Shown here piece by piece: positions 16,928 to 26,552 of a stretch of DNA of 64,000 nt; positions within the stretch are counted from its first letter, which is position 1; each line of letters opens with the position of its first letter. The stretch covers positions 4,340,001 through 4,404,000 of the forward strand of contig NZ_CP108081.1 in the NCBI RefSeq assembly GCF_036182465.1, given 5' to 3'. A model generated the notes under the pieces. It searched no databases. It saw only the letters and a list, made by a program, of their open reading frames with translations, and was not told the DNA's origin. The position numbers and the translations under genes are program-made. Origin of the DNA: Streptomyces sp. NBC_00258 (GTDB taxonomy: Bacteria > Actinomycetota > Actinomycetes > Streptomycetales > Streptomycetaceae).

Positions 16928-18295
16928 GTGCGCCCCACAGCCGTTCCACTTCTCCTCGCCACCCTGCTCACCGCCACCGCGCTCAGTGCCTGCGGAAGCG
17001 ACTCCGGAAGTGATCCGGACACGGTGAAGATCTCCTTCAAACAGTCGACGGACAACTCCATCAAGGTGATGGACACGTACCTTGCCGACATCAAGGAGCA
17101 GTTCGAGAAGGCCAACCCCGGCAAGAGGGTGGATCTCGTCCCGATCAAGGCCCCGGACTCGGAGTACTACACGAAGCTCCAGCAGATGCTCCGCTCGCCC
17201 AAGACGGCCCCGGACCTGGTCTACGAGGACACGTTCCTGATCAACTCCGACATCACGAGCGGCTATCTCAAGCCCCTGGACCCGTATCTGAGCAAGTGGG
17301 AGGACTGGGACCAGTTCATCGACACGGCGAAGGAGGCGGCGCAGGGGCGGGACGGGAAGACGTACGGCGTCCCGGACGGCACCGACACCCGGGGCCTCTG
17401 GTTCGACAAGGCCATCTTCAAGAAGGCCGGACTCCCCGCCGACTGGCAGCCGAAGACCTGGGACGACATCCTCGAAGCGGCCCGCAGGATCAAGACGACG
17501 GTCCCCGGCGTCATCCCCCTGAACGTCTACACGGGCAAGCCCGCGGGCGAGGCGGCCACCATGCAGGGCTTCGAGATGCTCCTGTACGGAACGGCCACCG
17601 GGGCCACCGAGAGCCCCCTCTACGACCCGGCGTCCGAGAAGTGGATCACGGGAAGCCAGGGGTTCAGGGACTCTCTGGAGTTCGTCGAGACGGTGTTCAA
17701 GGAGAAGCTCGGCCCGGACGTCTCGGACGCGCTCGACCCCAACATCGCGACGAGGGTCCGCGGCGAGTTCCTCCCCGAGGGCAAGCTCGGCATCAACCTC
17801 GACGGCTCCTGGCTCCCCCAGGACTGGCTGGAGGGCAGCGGCCACGAGTGGCCCGAGTGGTCCGAGAAGCTGGGCCTCGCGTACATGCCGACGCAGACCG
17901 GCCAGTCCCCCGGCAAGGTGAGCATGTCGGGCGGCTGGACCTGGGCGATCCCGAGCAAGGCGGGCAACCCCGACCTGGCCTTCGAATTCATCAAGACGAT
18001 GCAGACGAAGGAGAACGCCCAGAAGTGGTACGTCGCCAACTCCGGCATCTCGGTGCGCACGGACGTGGCCGAGGACCCGGCGTACGTGAAGGCGCAGCCC
18101 GGCATCAAGTTCTTCACGGACCTGGTGGCCAGCACGCACTACCGCCCCGCGTATCCCGCGTACCCGAAGGTCTCGACGGCCATCCAGGAGGCGATGGAGG
18201 GCGTGACGACGGGCGACAGTTCGGTCGAGGAGGCGGCGAAGAGCTACGACGAGGAACTGAAGACGGCCACGGACAACCAGGTCATCAAGAAATGA
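16928..18295 (+). CDS. Sugar ABC transporter substrate-binding lipoprotein
   Basis: 455-residue extracytoplasmic solute-binding protein of the CUT1 (oligosaccharide) type. The GTG at 16928 follows AGGAGG by 8 bases and starts a lipoprotein signal peptide (VRPTAVPLLLATLLTATALSAC) whose lipobox cysteine is residue 22. The mature part has the family pattern TYLADIKEQFEKANPGKRVDLV, LVYEDTFLINSDITSGYLKPLDPYL, GVPDGTDTRGLWFDKAIFKKAGLP and a late GGWTWAIPSKAGNPDLAFEFIKTM. It is the first gene of an operon with two permeases. The exact sugar cannot be read from the sequence. Confidence 0.92.
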   Translation: MRPTAVPLLLATLLTATALSACGSDSGSDPDTVKISFKQSTDNSIKVMDTYLADIKEQFEKANPGKRVDLVPIKAPDSEYYTKLQQMLRSPKTAPDLVYEDTFLINSDITSGYLKPLDPYLSKWEDWDQFIDTAKEAAQGRDGKTYGVPDGTDTRGLWFDKAIFKKAGLPADWQPKTWDDILEAARRIKTTVPGVIPLNVYTGKPAGEAATMQGFEMLLYGTATGATESPLYDPASEKWITGSQGFRDSLEFVETVFKEKLGPDVSDALDPNIATRVRGEFLPEGKLGINLDGSWLPQDWLEGSGHEWPEWSEKLGLAYMPTQTGQSPGKVSMSGGWTWAIPSKAGNPDLAFEFIKTMQTKENAQKWYVANSGISVRTDVAEDPAYVKAQPGIKFFTDLVASTHYRPAYPAYPKVSTAIQEAMEGVTTGDSSVEEAAKSYDEELKTATDNQVIKK

Positions 18296-18369
18296 CCGGG
18301 GCCCGGAAGCACCGGAGCCGGGGCCCGGCCCTGCCGCACCGGAAGACGACCGGCCGTACCAGGGGATGA

Positions 18370-19338
18370 GTGAGAAATGATCAGCCGCTCATGACCTCCG
18401 CACCTCCGGCGGGCCCCGGCGTGGTGAAGACCGCGCCGGGCCCGGCCGTCCCTCCGCGCCCGTCGGGCGGCCGCCGCGATGTCCGCCGTGCCCTGACGCG
18501 CGCGCTGCCCGTCTCCCCCGCCGTCGTCCTTCTGCTCCTCTTCCTCGCCGGCCCCATCGCGTACTGCGCGTACATCGCCTTCACGGATCTCCAGCTCACC
18601 GGCCAGGCCGAGTCGTCGTTCGTCGGCTTCGACAACTTCCGGGCCGCGTTCAAGGACGACGCGTTCCTCAACGCCGTATGGCTGACGCTGGTGTTCACGG
18701 TGCTGAGTTCCCTGATCGGCCAGAACACGCTGGGCCTGACCCTGGCGGTACTGATGCAGCGCGCGTCGAAGCCGGTCCGAACGGTCACCGGCGGCATCGT
18801 CGTCGCCGCCTGGGTGCTGCCGGAGGTGGTGGCGGGATTCCTGCTCTACGCCTTCTTCCGCCGCGAGGGCACGTTGAACGCCGTTCTGGACTGGCTCCAT
18901 CTCCCGTCCCAGAACTGGCTGTTCACGCTTCCGATCCTCGCGGTGTCCTTCGCGAACGTCTGGCGGGGAACGGCCTTCTCGATGCTGGTCTATTCGGCGG
19001 CCCTGAACGAGATCCCGAAGGAGATCACGGAGGCGGCGGAGGTGGACGGCGCGGGCGGCTGGCGGCGGATGTGGCACATCACGCTGCCGATGATCCGCCG
19101 TTCCATCGGTACGAACCTGATGCTGAACACCCTCCAGACGCTCTCGGTCTTCGGTCTGATCTGGGTGATGACGAGAGGCGGCCCGGGAAACCGCAGCCAG
19201 ACGCTCCCGCTCTTCATGTACGAACAGGCCTTCCAGAAGAGCATGATCGGATACGGAACGGCCGTGGCCCTGCTCCTTCTGGTGGTCGGCTCGCTCTTCT
19301 CCCTGGTCTATATGCGCCTGCTGCGGACGGAGGTCTGA
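18370..19338 (+). CDS. Sugar ABC transporter permease, MalF type
   Basis: 322-residue inner-membrane permease with six hydrophobic helices after a Pro/Gly-rich N-terminal tail. The cytoplasmic EAA loop reads EITEAAEVDGAGGWRRMWHITLPMIRRS, where the ATPase docks. The GTG at 18370 has AGGGG nearby; an ATG at 18391 is the alternative. It lies 74 bases after the binding-protein gene and one base before the second permease. No ATPase gene is in the operon. Streptomyces CUT1 importers usually share the ATPase MsiK, so that is the likely partner (established knowledge applied here). Confidence 0.9.
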   Translation: MRNDQPLMTSAPPAGPGVVKTAPGPAVPPRPSGGRRDVRRALTRALPVSPAVVLLLLFLAGPIAYCAYIAFTDLQLTGQAESSFVGFDNFRAAFKDDAFLNAVWLTLVFTVLSSLIGQNTLGLTLAVLMQRASKPVRTVTGGIVVAAWVLPEVVAGFLLYAFFRREGTLNAVLDWLHLPSQNWLFTLPILAVSFANVWRGTAFSMLVYSAALNEIPKEITEAAEVDGAGGWRRMWHITLPMIRRSIGTNLMLNTLQTLSVFGLIWVMTRGGPGNRSQTLPLFMYEQAFQKSMIGYGTAVALLLLVVGSLFSLVYMRLLRTEV

Positions 19339-19339
19339 C

Positions 19340-20185
19340 ATGCCCGGCAGTACGACCCTCGTGTCCCGCCGCAGCAGCCGCCGTTACGCCGCCGACGCGG
19401 GCCTTCTCTTCCTGGCGGCCACGTTCGTCCTCCCCCTCGTCTGGGTCCTCCTCTCGTCGGTGGACCCGAAGGCCGACCTGAAGGTGAAGGTCCCGGACGG
19501 CGTCACCCTCGACAACTTCGACGCGGTCCTGACGCCGGAGGTCACGTTCACGCCTCTCCTCAACAGCCTGATCCTGTGCGGCGGGGCGACGCTGCTGACG
19601 GTGGTGTGCGCGGCCCTGGCCGCCTACCCGCTGTCCCGCTTCCGCTCCCGCCTGAACCGCCCCTTCCTCCTGACGATCCTCTTCGCGACGTGCCTGCCGA
19701 TCACGGCGATCATGGTTCCCGTGTACGCCCTGTTCGTTCAGGTGGACCTGATCGACACGATGCAGGGCACGATCTTCTTCTTCGCCGCGTCCCAACTGCC
19801 CTTCGCCATCTGGCTGATGAAGAACTTCATGGACGGCGTACCGAAGGAGCTGGAGGAGGCGGCCTGGACGGACGGCGCGTCCTCGTTCCAGTCCCTCCTG
19901 CGGATCGTGCTGCCGCTGATGGGCCCCGGAGTGGCCGTGGTCACCGTCTTCTCGTTCGTGATGATGTGGGGCAACTTCTTCGTCCCCTTCATGCTGCTGC
20001 TGACCCCGGACCAGATGCCGGCGTCGGTGAGCATCAACGACTTCTTCGGAAACCGCGGGACGGTGGTGTACGGGCAGCTGGCCGCGTTCTCGATCATCTA
20101 CTCGACACCGGTGATCCTGCTGTACGTGCTGGTGGCAAGGCGGTTGGGCGGGGGGTTTGCCCTGGGTGGGGCGGTCAAGGGGTGA
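19340..20185 (+). CDS. Sugar ABC transporter permease, MalG type
   Basis: 281-residue membrane permease forming the heterodimeric channel with the preceding product. It starts at ATG 19340, one base after the upstream stop, with GGAGG six bases before. The EAA loop is ELEEAAWTDGASSFQSLLRIVLPLMGPG. Six hydrophobic helices are evident, the last near YSTPVILLYVLVARRLGGG. It ends the operon; the 95-bp gap to the convergent next gene contains an 8-bp tandem repeat (GTCAGGGC) but no clear terminator. Confidence 0.9.
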   Translation: MPGSTTLVSRRSSRRYAADAGLLFLAATFVLPLVWVLLSSVDPKADLKVKVPDGVTLDNFDAVLTPEVTFTPLLNSLILCGGATLLTVVCAALAAYPLSRFRSRLNRPFLLTILFATCLPITAIMVPVYALFVQVDLIDTMQGTIFFFAASQLPFAIWLMKNFMDGVPKELEEAAWTDGASSFQSLLRIVLPLMGPGVAVVTVFSFVMMWGNFFVPFMLLLTPDQMPASVSINDFFGNRGTVVYGQLAAFSIIYSTPVILLYVLVARRLGGGFALGGAVKG

Positions 20186-20280
20186 CAGGGCCCGACAACG
20201 GGAGAGCCGACCACCCTTGCCCGGGACCAGGTGAACGTCAGGGCGTCAGGGCGTCAGTACTGGGAGAAGACAGGCCGGCG

Positions 20281-20745
20281 TCACTCGGCGGGTTCGGAAA
20301 CCTCGGGAAGCACCCCGGGCCGGAACTTCTCCACGCCCACCACATGCCGCACCCGCGTCGGCTCGATCAGGATCATCACGCGCCGCTCGCCCGGCAGCAG
20401 CCACGGATACCGGTCCTCACCGATGTACTTCTGAGTGAGCCGGTCCATGGCCCGCTCGGCCACCTCGCCCTCGACGAAGCGGACGACCTGCCCCCGGATC
20501 TCCACCCGGTCGTAGGGGTTCTCGACGTCGTGATGGGACAGGGAAACGAACGGATTGCGCCGAAGATTCTCCTCCTTCACGCGGCCCATCGACGTGTTGA
20601 CCATGACGTACTCGTCTTCGAGGTCCGCCCACATGGGCGAGATCTGCGGCGACCCGTCCGCGCCCACGGTCGCCAGATGCCAGAAGTTCGGCGCCAGCAG
20701 TCGCTCGCGAATATGCCCTTCGATCCTGCTCACGGCGCTTGCCAC
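20281..20745 (-). CDS. PPOX-class (F420- or flavin-dependent) oxidoreductase
   Basis: 154-residue split-barrel protein of the pyridoxamine 5'-phosphate oxidase-like superfamily. Characteristic text includes ERLLAPNFWHLATVGADGSPQISPMWADLEDEYVMVNTSMGRVKEENLRRNPFVSLSHHDVENPYDRVEIRGQVV. Many actinobacterial members bind F420 and reduce unsaturated metabolites, but substrate and cofactor are not decided by the sequence. The start is taken at GTG 20745; another GTG at 20733 is possible. The longer open frame upstream lacks family sequence. Confidence 0.8.
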   Translation of the reverse strand: MASAVSRIEGHIRERLLAPNFWHLATVGADGSPQISPMWADLEDEYVMVNTSMGRVKEENLRRNPFVSLSHHDVENPYDRVEIRGQVVRFVEGEVAERAMDRLTQKYIGEDRYPWLLPGERRVMILIEPTRVRHVVGVEKFRPGVLPEVSEPAE

Positions 20746-20941
20746 CTTCGATCCGCCCTTCCGACTCGTCCGCACGAGCCCCTGCCCGCCATCCTGATCT
20801 CCACACCACCCCGCCACCAGCTGATCTTCGGCCACCCCGAACAAGCCTCGGTCAGACATCCGAAACCGTAGGTTCGCACGATCCGTGATCCTGGCCGAAC
20901 AGACCGTAGTCATCGCAGCCCCGCACCCATACGTTGTGCGC

Positions 20942-21649
20942 GTGCACCAACCGTCGGCCCAACAGCCCACCCCGCCCTTCGACGCCCCGGCCGCCCGCAA
21001 GCTGCGGCTGGCCCTGCGCATGGGGCCCGAGCATGTCGCGTACGGCATGCAGGCCTCGTTCGGGCTGCCCTATGTGACCCCGGACCTGGTCGTCGCCTGG
21101 GAGCGGGGCATAGCCGCGCCGAGCAGTACCGAACTCATCGCGCTCGCGGGTGTGTTGTGGTGCTCGCCGGGCGATCTCATCGGCGCGCCGCGGACGTTGC
21201 GCGAGCACCGGATCGCGCGCGGTCTCGCGGCCGAGGACGTCGCGCGCGCCGTGGGGCTCGAACTCCTCGTGTACGTACGGATGGAGGAGGCGGACGAGTG
21301 GCGCGGCAACGAGCGTCAGTCCTCGGCGCTCGCCGAGGTGCTCGACCTCTCCCTGGCGGACCTCGTCACGGTCACCGGCCACGAGACGAAGCTGGCGGAG
21401 ATGCTGCGCAACGCGGTGACGACCCGCTGGCAGGCGTACGTACGGCCGGTGGGCAAGCTGCTGCCGCTGGACCGGCGGCTCGTGGGTGATGTGCTGCGGG
21501 CGCTGCACACCGAGTACCAGGGGCAGATGGTGGCCACGCTGAGCTGGAGCGGCGGCGCGGCCGCCGGTGAGGCCGACGACGCGGGCCGGGACTTCCTGGA
21601 CCGGATCGTCGACCGCTTCTGGTCGGTGGTCCAGCGCAACAGCGCCTGA
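20942..21649 (+). CDS. Helix-turn-helix (XRE-like) DNA-binding protein
   Basis: About 235 residues. Two helix-turn-helix-like segments are visible: one around ALRMGPEHVAYGMQASFGLPYVTPDLVVAWERGIAAPSSTELIALAGVL, and one around LREHRIARGLAAEDVARAVGLELLVYVRMEEA. The C-terminal half (RWQAYVRPVGKLLPLDRRLVGDVLRALHTEYQGQMVATLSWSGG) is of unknown function. The start is uncertain: GTG at 20936 and 20942 are both possible and no ribosome site is visible, so the message may be leaderless. It faces the downstream phosphofructokinase gene convergently. Target genes unknown. Confidence 0.72.
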   Translation: MHQPSAQQPTPPFDAPAARKLRLALRMGPEHVAYGMQASFGLPYVTPDLVVAWERGIAAPSSTELIALAGVLWCSPGDLIGAPRTLREHRIARGLAAEDVARAVGLELLVYVRMEEADEWRGNERQSSALAEVLDLSLADLVTVTGHETKLAEMLRNAVTTRWQAYVRPVGKLLPLDRRLVGDVLRALHTEYQGQMVATLSWSGGAAAGEADDAGRDFLDRIVDRFWSVVQRNSA

Positions 21650-21767
21650 CCGCGGTTGACGGGGATGCCAGGGGCCGCTGGGAAGCCCCGGACCGGGCAG
21701 GCCCGCAACGACCGCCCGGGCCGCCCGCGATGCCCCCTCACCAACAGGTCTTCCGGAAGCCGGCCTT

Positions 21768-22793
21768 CTAGAAGACCGACTCCGCCTCGTCCATGCGGTC
21801 CTTCGGGACCGTCTTCAGTTCGGTGGTCGCCTCCGCCAGCGGCACCATCACCACGTCCGTGCCGCGCAGCGCGGTCATCCGGCCGAAGTCGGACCGGTGC
21901 GCGGCCTCGACCGCGTGCCATCCGAAGCGCGTCGCCAGCACCCGGTCGTACGCGGTCGGTGTGCCGCCGCGCTGGATGTGGCCGAGGATGACCGGCTTGG
22001 CCTCCTTGCCGAGGCGGCGCTCCAGTTCGTACGCGAGCGCCGTGCCGATGCCCTGGAAGCGCTCGTGGCCGAACTGGTCGATCGCTCCGTGGCCGTAGTC
22101 CATGGTGCCCTCAGCGGGGTGGGCGCCCTCGGCGACGCAGACGACGGCGAACTTCTTGCCCCGCGCGAAGCGTTCCTCGACCATCTTGACCAGGTCGGCC
22201 GGGTCGAAGGCCCGCTCGGGCAGGCAGATGCCGTGGGCGCCGGCCGCCATGCCGGACTCCAGGGCGATCCAGCCTGCGTGCCGGCCCATGACCTCGACGA
22301 CCATCACCCGCTGGTGGGACTCGGCGGTCGTCTTGAGGCGGTCCATCGCCTCCGTGGCGACACCGACCGCCGTGTCGAATCCGAACGTACGGTCCGTCGA
22401 CGAGATGTCGTTGTCGATCGTCTTGGGGACGCCGACCACCGGCAGGCCCGCGTCCGACAGCATGCGCGCCGCCGTCAGGGTGCCCTCGCCGCCGATCGGG
22501 ATCAGCACGTCGATGCCGAACTCACGGGCCATGTCCTGCGCGTTCTCGCAGGCCTCGCGGAGGCGGTCGCGCTGGAGGCGGGAGGAGCCGAGGATGGTGC
22601 CGCCGCGGGCGAGGATGCCACTGACGGCGTCGAGGTCGAGGCTGCGGTAGTGGCCTTCGAGCAGCCCCGCGTAGCCGTCCTCGAAGCCGATGACCTCATC
22701 GCCGTAGTTCGTGACGGCTCGGTGCACGACCGACCGGATCACTGCGTTCAGCCCCGGGCAGTCGCCGCCTGCGGTGAGAACTCCGATGCGCAT
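21768..22793 (-). CDS. pfkA: 6-phosphofructokinase
   Basis: Phosphorylates fructose 6-phosphate, the committing step of glycolysis. It has 341 residues starting at ATG 22793, with AGGAG 10 bases upstream. Motifs: MRIGVLTAGGDCPGLNAVIR (nucleotide-binding Gly loop), PIGGEGTLTAA, GVPKTIDNDISSTDRTFGFDTAVG with the catalytic Asp, EVMGRHAGWIALESG and GHIQRGGTPTAYDR. The GGEGT motif has Gly where PPi-dependent enzymes have Asp, favouring ATP. Several Streptomyces carry three pfkA paralogues; this one is divergent from pta-ackA, which suggests a role in balancing carbon flow. Confidence 0.95.
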   Translation of the reverse strand: MRIGVLTAGGDCPGLNAVIRSVVHRAVTNYGDEVIGFEDGYAGLLEGHYRSLDLDAVSGILARGGTILGSSRLQRDRLREACENAQDMAREFGIDVLIPIGGEGTLTAARMLSDAGLPVVGVPKTIDNDISSTDRTFGFDTAVGVATEAMDRLKTTAESHQRVMVVEVMGRHAGWIALESGMAAGAHGICLPERAFDPADLVKMVEERFARGKKFAVVCVAEGAHPAEGTMDYGHGAIDQFGHERFQGIGTALAYELERRLGKEAKPVILGHIQRGGTPTAYDRVLATRFGWHAVEAAHRSDFGRMTALRGTDVVMVPLAEATTELKTVPKDRMDEAESVF

Positions 22794-23060
22794 CGTGCTG
22801 TGTCTCCTGCTCGCTGTTGGGCTGTTTCTCCTGTGGTACCTGAGAGCCAGTCCGATTGTTTCATGGGCGGCAGGGGGGCGCTGTCCGCGCCTGCGCACGC
22901 CCTCGGCGCGCCCCTCAAGCCCCCGCTCCCCCTCGGCGGAGCCGCCGTCCGCCCCCTGCCGTGACGGGCGCTCTAACCATGCCCGGAGGTATTGTCAAGA
23001 GGGCACAGCCGATGATAACGGCTGCCTTTTTACCGCTATCGGAGGAAACGGAGAGCACGC
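22794..23060. promoter_or_regulatory. Divergent pfkA / pta control region
   Basis: 267 bp without a gene. For pta, TTGTCA (22992-22997) and TAACGG (23016-23021) are 18 bp apart and form a plausible promoter. AGCCG/CGGCT (23008-23024) forms a dyad across the -10 region. The pta ribosome site GGAGGAAACGGAG follows. The pfkA promoter was not recognised. The middle is GC-rich and featureless. Confidence 0.4.
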
Positions 23061-25190
23061 GTGACGCGCAGCGTGTACGTGACCGGGATCGACCGAGGAG
23101 ACGGCCGCCAGGTCATCGAGCTGGGAGTCATGGAGCTCCTGACCCGCCAGGTCGACCGGGTGGGGGTGTTCCGCCCGCTCGTCCACGACGGGCCCGACCG
23201 TCTCTTCGAGCTGCTGCGGGCCCGCTACCGGCTGGCCCAGGACCCGACGACGGTCTACGGAATGGACTACCACGAGGCGTCCGCGCTCCAGGCCGAGCAG
23301 GGCGCCGACGAACTGGTCTCCCAGCTCGTCGACCGCTTCCACCGGGTGGCCCGCGACTACGACGTCGTCCTCGTGCTCGGTACGGACTACGCGGACACGC
23401 AGTTCCCCGACGAGCTCGCGCTCAACGCCCGGCTGGCGAACGAGTTCGGCGCCGCCGTCATCCCGGTCGTGGGCGGCCGCAAGCAGACCTCGGAGTCGGT
23501 GCTCGCGGAGACCCGCAACGCGTTCCGCGCCTACGACGGGCTCGGCTGCGATGTGCTCGCGATGGTGGTGAACAGGGTCGCCCCGGCCGACCGTGCGGAG
23601 ATATTCGAGCGGCTCGACAACCGGCTCCCCGTGCCGTGTTACGTGCTGCCGGACGAGCCCGCGCTCTCCGCGCCGACGGTCGCCCAGATCGCGCACACCC
23701 TCGGTGGCAAGGTGCTCCTCGGTGACGACTCGGGGCTCGCGCGCGACGCGCTGAACTTCGTCTTCGGCGGCGCCATGCTGCCGAACTTCCTGGGCGCGCT
23801 GACCCCGGGCTGCATGGTCGTCACGCCCGGCGACCGCGCGGACCTCGTGGTGGGCGCCCTCGCCGCGCACAGCGCCGGCACCCCGCCCATCGCGGGCGTC
23901 CTGCTCACCCTGAACGAGCGGCCGAGCGACCTGGTCCTCACCCTCGCCGCCCGCCTCGCCCCCGGCACGCCGGTGGTCGCGGTCGAGACCGGCTCCTTCC
24001 TCACGGCGTCCGAACTCTTCGGCATGGAAGGGAAGTTGAACGCCGCGACGCCCCGCAAGGCGGAGACGGCCCTCGGTCTCTTCGAGCGGTACGTGGACAG
24101 CGGCGGCCTGCTGAAGCGGGTCTCGGCACCCAGCAGCGGCCGGGTCACGCCGATGATGTTCGAGCACAAGCTGCTGGAGCAGGCCCGCTCCGACAAGCGG
24201 CGCGTCGTGCTGCCCGAGGGCACCGAGGCCCGCGTCCTGCACGCCGCCGAGGTGCTCCTGCGCCGCGGTGTCTGCGACCTCACGCTGCTCGGCCCGGTCG
24301 ACCAGATCCGCAAGAAGGCCGCCGACCTGGGCATCGACCTCGGCGGCGCCCAGCTGATCGACCCGCACACCTCCGAGCTGCGCGACCGGTTCGCCGAGAA
24401 GTACGCCCAGCTCCGTTCCCACAAGGGGGTGTCCGTCGAGCTCGCGTACGACGTCGTCTCGGACGTGAACTACTTCGGCACGCTGATGGTCGAGGAGGGG
24501 CTCGCCGACGGCATGGTGTCCGGGTCGGTCCACTCCACGGCGGCCACCATCCGGCCCGCCTTCGAGATCATCAAGACCAAGCCGGAGGCGTCGATCGTCT
24601 CCTCGGTCTTCTTCATGTGCCTCGCCGACAAGGTCCTCGTGTACGGGGACTGCGCGGTCAACCCCGACCCGAACGCGGAGCAGTTGGCCGACATCGCCAT
24701 CCAGTCGGCCGCCACCGCCGAGCAGTTCGGCGTCGAACCGCGGATCGCGATGCTCTCGTACTCGACCGGCACGTCGGGCTCGGGCGCGGACGTCGACAAG
24801 GTGCGCACGGCCACCGAGCTGGTCCGCTCACGCCGCGACGACCTGAAGATCGAGGGGCCGATCCAGTACGACGCCGCCGTCGAGCCGACCGTCGCGGCCA
24901 CCAAGCTGCCGGGGTCGGAGGTCGCCGGGCAGGCGTCCGTGCTGATCTTCCCGGACCTCAACACCGGCAACAACACGTACAAGGCCGTGCAGCGTTCCGC
25001 CGGCGCGATCGCCGTCGGGCCGGTCCTTCAGGGCCTGCGCAAGCCGGTCAACGACCTGTCCCGCGGCGCCCTGGTCGGAGACATCGTGAACACCGTCGCC
25101 ATCACGGCGATCCAGGCCCAAGCCGCCCAGCAGGGTCCCTCGGCCACCTCCCCGTCCGCGTCCCCGACCCAGAAGGCCTCCGCCCAGTGA
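23061..25190 (+). CDS. pta: Phosphate acetyltransferase, long three-domain form
   Basis: Converts acetyl-CoA and phosphate to acetyl phosphate and CoA. The 709 residues show an N-terminal P-loop-like domain resembling dethiobiotin synthetase (VTGIDRGDGRQVIELGVMELL, lacking an obvious intact Walker A), a central DRTGG-type domain and the C-terminal catalytic PTA domain. The last contains RRVVLPEGTEARVLHAAEVLLRRGV, EGLADGMVSGSVHSTAATIRP, SYSTGTSGSGADVDKVR and FPDLNTGNNTYKAVQRS. The GTG at 23061 follows GGAGGAAACGGAG. The stop overlaps the ackA start (GTGA), so the two are coupled. An Ala/Ser/Pro-rich tail closes the protein. Confidence 0.95.
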   Translation: MTRSVYVTGIDRGDGRQVIELGVMELLTRQVDRVGVFRPLVHDGPDRLFELLRARYRLAQDPTTVYGMDYHEASALQAEQGADELVSQLVDRFHRVARDYDVVLVLGTDYADTQFPDELALNARLANEFGAAVIPVVGGRKQTSESVLAETRNAFRAYDGLGCDVLAMVVNRVAPADRAEIFERLDNRLPVPCYVLPDEPALSAPTVAQIAHTLGGKVLLGDDSGLARDALNFVFGGAMLPNFLGALTPGCMVVTPGDRADLVVGALAAHSAGTPPIAGVLLTLNERPSDLVLTLAARLAPGTPVVAVETGSFLTASELFGMEGKLNAATPRKAETALGLFERYVDSGGLLKRVSAPSSGRVTPMMFEHKLLEQARSDKRRVVLPEGTEARVLHAAEVLLRRGVCDLTLLGPVDQIRKKAADLGIDLGGAQLIDPHTSELRDRFAEKYAQLRSHKGVSVELAYDVVSDVNYFGTLMVEEGLADGMVSGSVHSTAATIRPAFEIIKTKPEASIVSSVFFMCLADKVLVYGDCAVNPDPNAEQLADIAIQSAATAEQFGVEPRIAMLSYSTGTSGSGADVDKVRTATELVRSRRDDLKIEGPIQYDAAVEPTVAATKLPGSEVAGQASVLIFPDLNTGNNTYKAVQRSAGAIAVGPVLQGLRKPVNDLSRGALVGDIVNTVAITAIQAQAAQQGPSATSPSASPTQKASAQ

Positions 25191-26407
25191 CCGCCACCCG
25201 CGTCCTCGTCCTCAACTCCGGCTCCTCGTCGGTGAAGTACCAGCTGCTCGACATGAGCGACAGCAGCCGGCTGGCGGTGGGGCTCGTCGAGCGCATCGGC
25301 GAGGAGACCTCCCGGCTGAAGCACACGCCCCTCGCCACCGGCGAGTCCCGCGAGACGACCGGGCCGATCGCCGACCACGACGCCGCCCTGAAGGCCGTCG
25401 CCGAGGAGCTGGCCAAGGACGGGCTCGGCCTCGACTCCCCCGAGCTGGCCGCGATCGGCCACCGGGTCGTGCACGGCGGCAAGACCTTCACCGAGCCGAC
25501 CGTCGTCGACGACGCCGTCCTCGCCGAGATCGAGCGCCTCATCCCGGTGGCGCCCCTGCACAACCCGGCCAACCTCACCGGAATCCGTACCGCCCAGGCG
25601 CTGCGCCCGGACCTCCCGCAGGTCGCCGTCTTCGACACCGCGTTCCACACGACGATGCCGGAGGCCGCGGCCCGCTACGCGATCGACGTGAAGACCGCCG
25701 ACGAGCACCGCATCCGCCGGTACGGCTTCCACGGCACCTCGCACGCGTACGTGTCCCGCGCGACCGCCGAGCTGCTGGGCAAGGCGCCGGAGGAGGTGAA
25801 CGTCATCGTGCTGCACCTCGGCAACGGCGCCTCCGCGTCGGCGGTCGAGAAGGGCCGGTGCGTGGACACCTCCATGGGACTGACGCCCTTGGAGGGGCTC
25901 GTGATGGGTACACGCTCCGGTGACATGGATCCCGCGGTCATCTTCCATTTGATGCGTGTTGGCGGGATGTCCACGGACGAGATCGACACTCTTCTCAACA
26001 AGAAGAGCGGTCTGATCGGCCTGTGCGGCGACAACGACATGCGTGAGATCCGCCGCCGCATCGACGAGGGTGCCGAGGACGCCGCACAGGCCCAGCTCGC
26101 CTTCGACATCTACATACACAGACTGAAGAAGTACATCGGCGCGTACTACGCGGTGCTCGGCCGGGTCGACGCGGTCGCCTTCACGGCGGGCGTCGGCGAG
26201 AACGCCGCCCCCGTGCGCGAGGCCGCGATCGCGGGCCTTCAGGCGCTGGGCCTGGCGGTCGACGGCGGGCTGAACGCCGTACGGTCCGGCGAGCCGCGCC
26301 TGATCTCGCCCGAGGGCGCGCGGGTCGCGGTGGCCGTCGTACCGACCGACGAGGAACTGGAGATCGCCGACCAGACCTACGCACTCGTGAGGAACGGGAA
26401 CGCCTGA
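25187..26407 (+). CDS. ackA: Acetate kinase
   Basis: Transfers phosphate between acetyl phosphate and ADP, completing the Pta-AckA acetate node. It has 406 residues from the GTG at 25187, which overlaps the pta stop. ASKHA-fold signatures are present: VLVLNSGSSSVKYQLLDM at the N-terminus, GHRVVHGGKTF, VAVFDTAFHTTMP, RRYGFHGTSHAYVS and VIVLHLGNGASASAVEKGRCVDTSMG. The pair is divergent from pfkA and followed by pyruvate kinase in the same direction, placing entry, exit and overflow steps of central carbon flow side by side. Confidence 0.96.
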   Translation: MTATRVLVLNSGSSSVKYQLLDMSDSSRLAVGLVERIGEETSRLKHTPLATGESRETTGPIADHDAALKAVAEELAKDGLGLDSPELAAIGHRVVHGGKTFTEPTVVDDAVLAEIERLIPVAPLHNPANLTGIRTAQALRPDLPQVAVFDTAFHTTMPEAAARYAIDVKTADEHRIRRYGFHGTSHAYVSRATAELLGKAPEEVNVIVLHLGNGASASAVEKGRCVDTSMGLTPLEGLVMGTRSGDMDPAVIFHLMRVGGMSTDEIDTLLNKKSGLIGLCGDNDMREIRRRIDEGAEDAAQAQLAFDIYIHRLKKYIGAYYAVLGRVDAVAFTAGVGENAAPVREAAIAGLQALGLAVDGGLNAVRSGEPRLISPEGARVAVAVVPTDEELEIADQTYALVRNGNA

Positions 26408-26494
26408 GGAACCGCCGGGAAGCTGCCGACGAGCCGCTCGGAGAGAGCACCGAGGAAGCCGGCCAGGCCCACGCCTGAGCGCGTACCCGCCCAT

Positions 26495-26552
26495 TTGTAT
26501 CTTCCACCAGACGGAATATTCCGTAGCGAAACAAACCGATAGGATCGCCCCC
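26495..26552 (+). promoter_or_regulatory. pyk promoter with perfect palindrome; leaderless start
   Basis: TAGGAT (26540-26545), a typical HrdB -10 box, lies seven bases before the pyk ATG, so transcription should start at or next to the A of the start codon. No Shine-Dalgarno sequence is present. A perfect 14-bp palindrome, ACGGAATATTCCGT (26511-26524), covers the -35 zone and is a strong candidate operator. A second possible pair (TTGTAT 26495 with TATTCC 26517) overlaps it. Confidence 0.6.

Noticed and set aside
20186..20280. GTCAGGGC tandem repeat as a regulatory array
   Set aside because: Only about two and a half units, located after the end of the operon and with no link to a start; probably chance.
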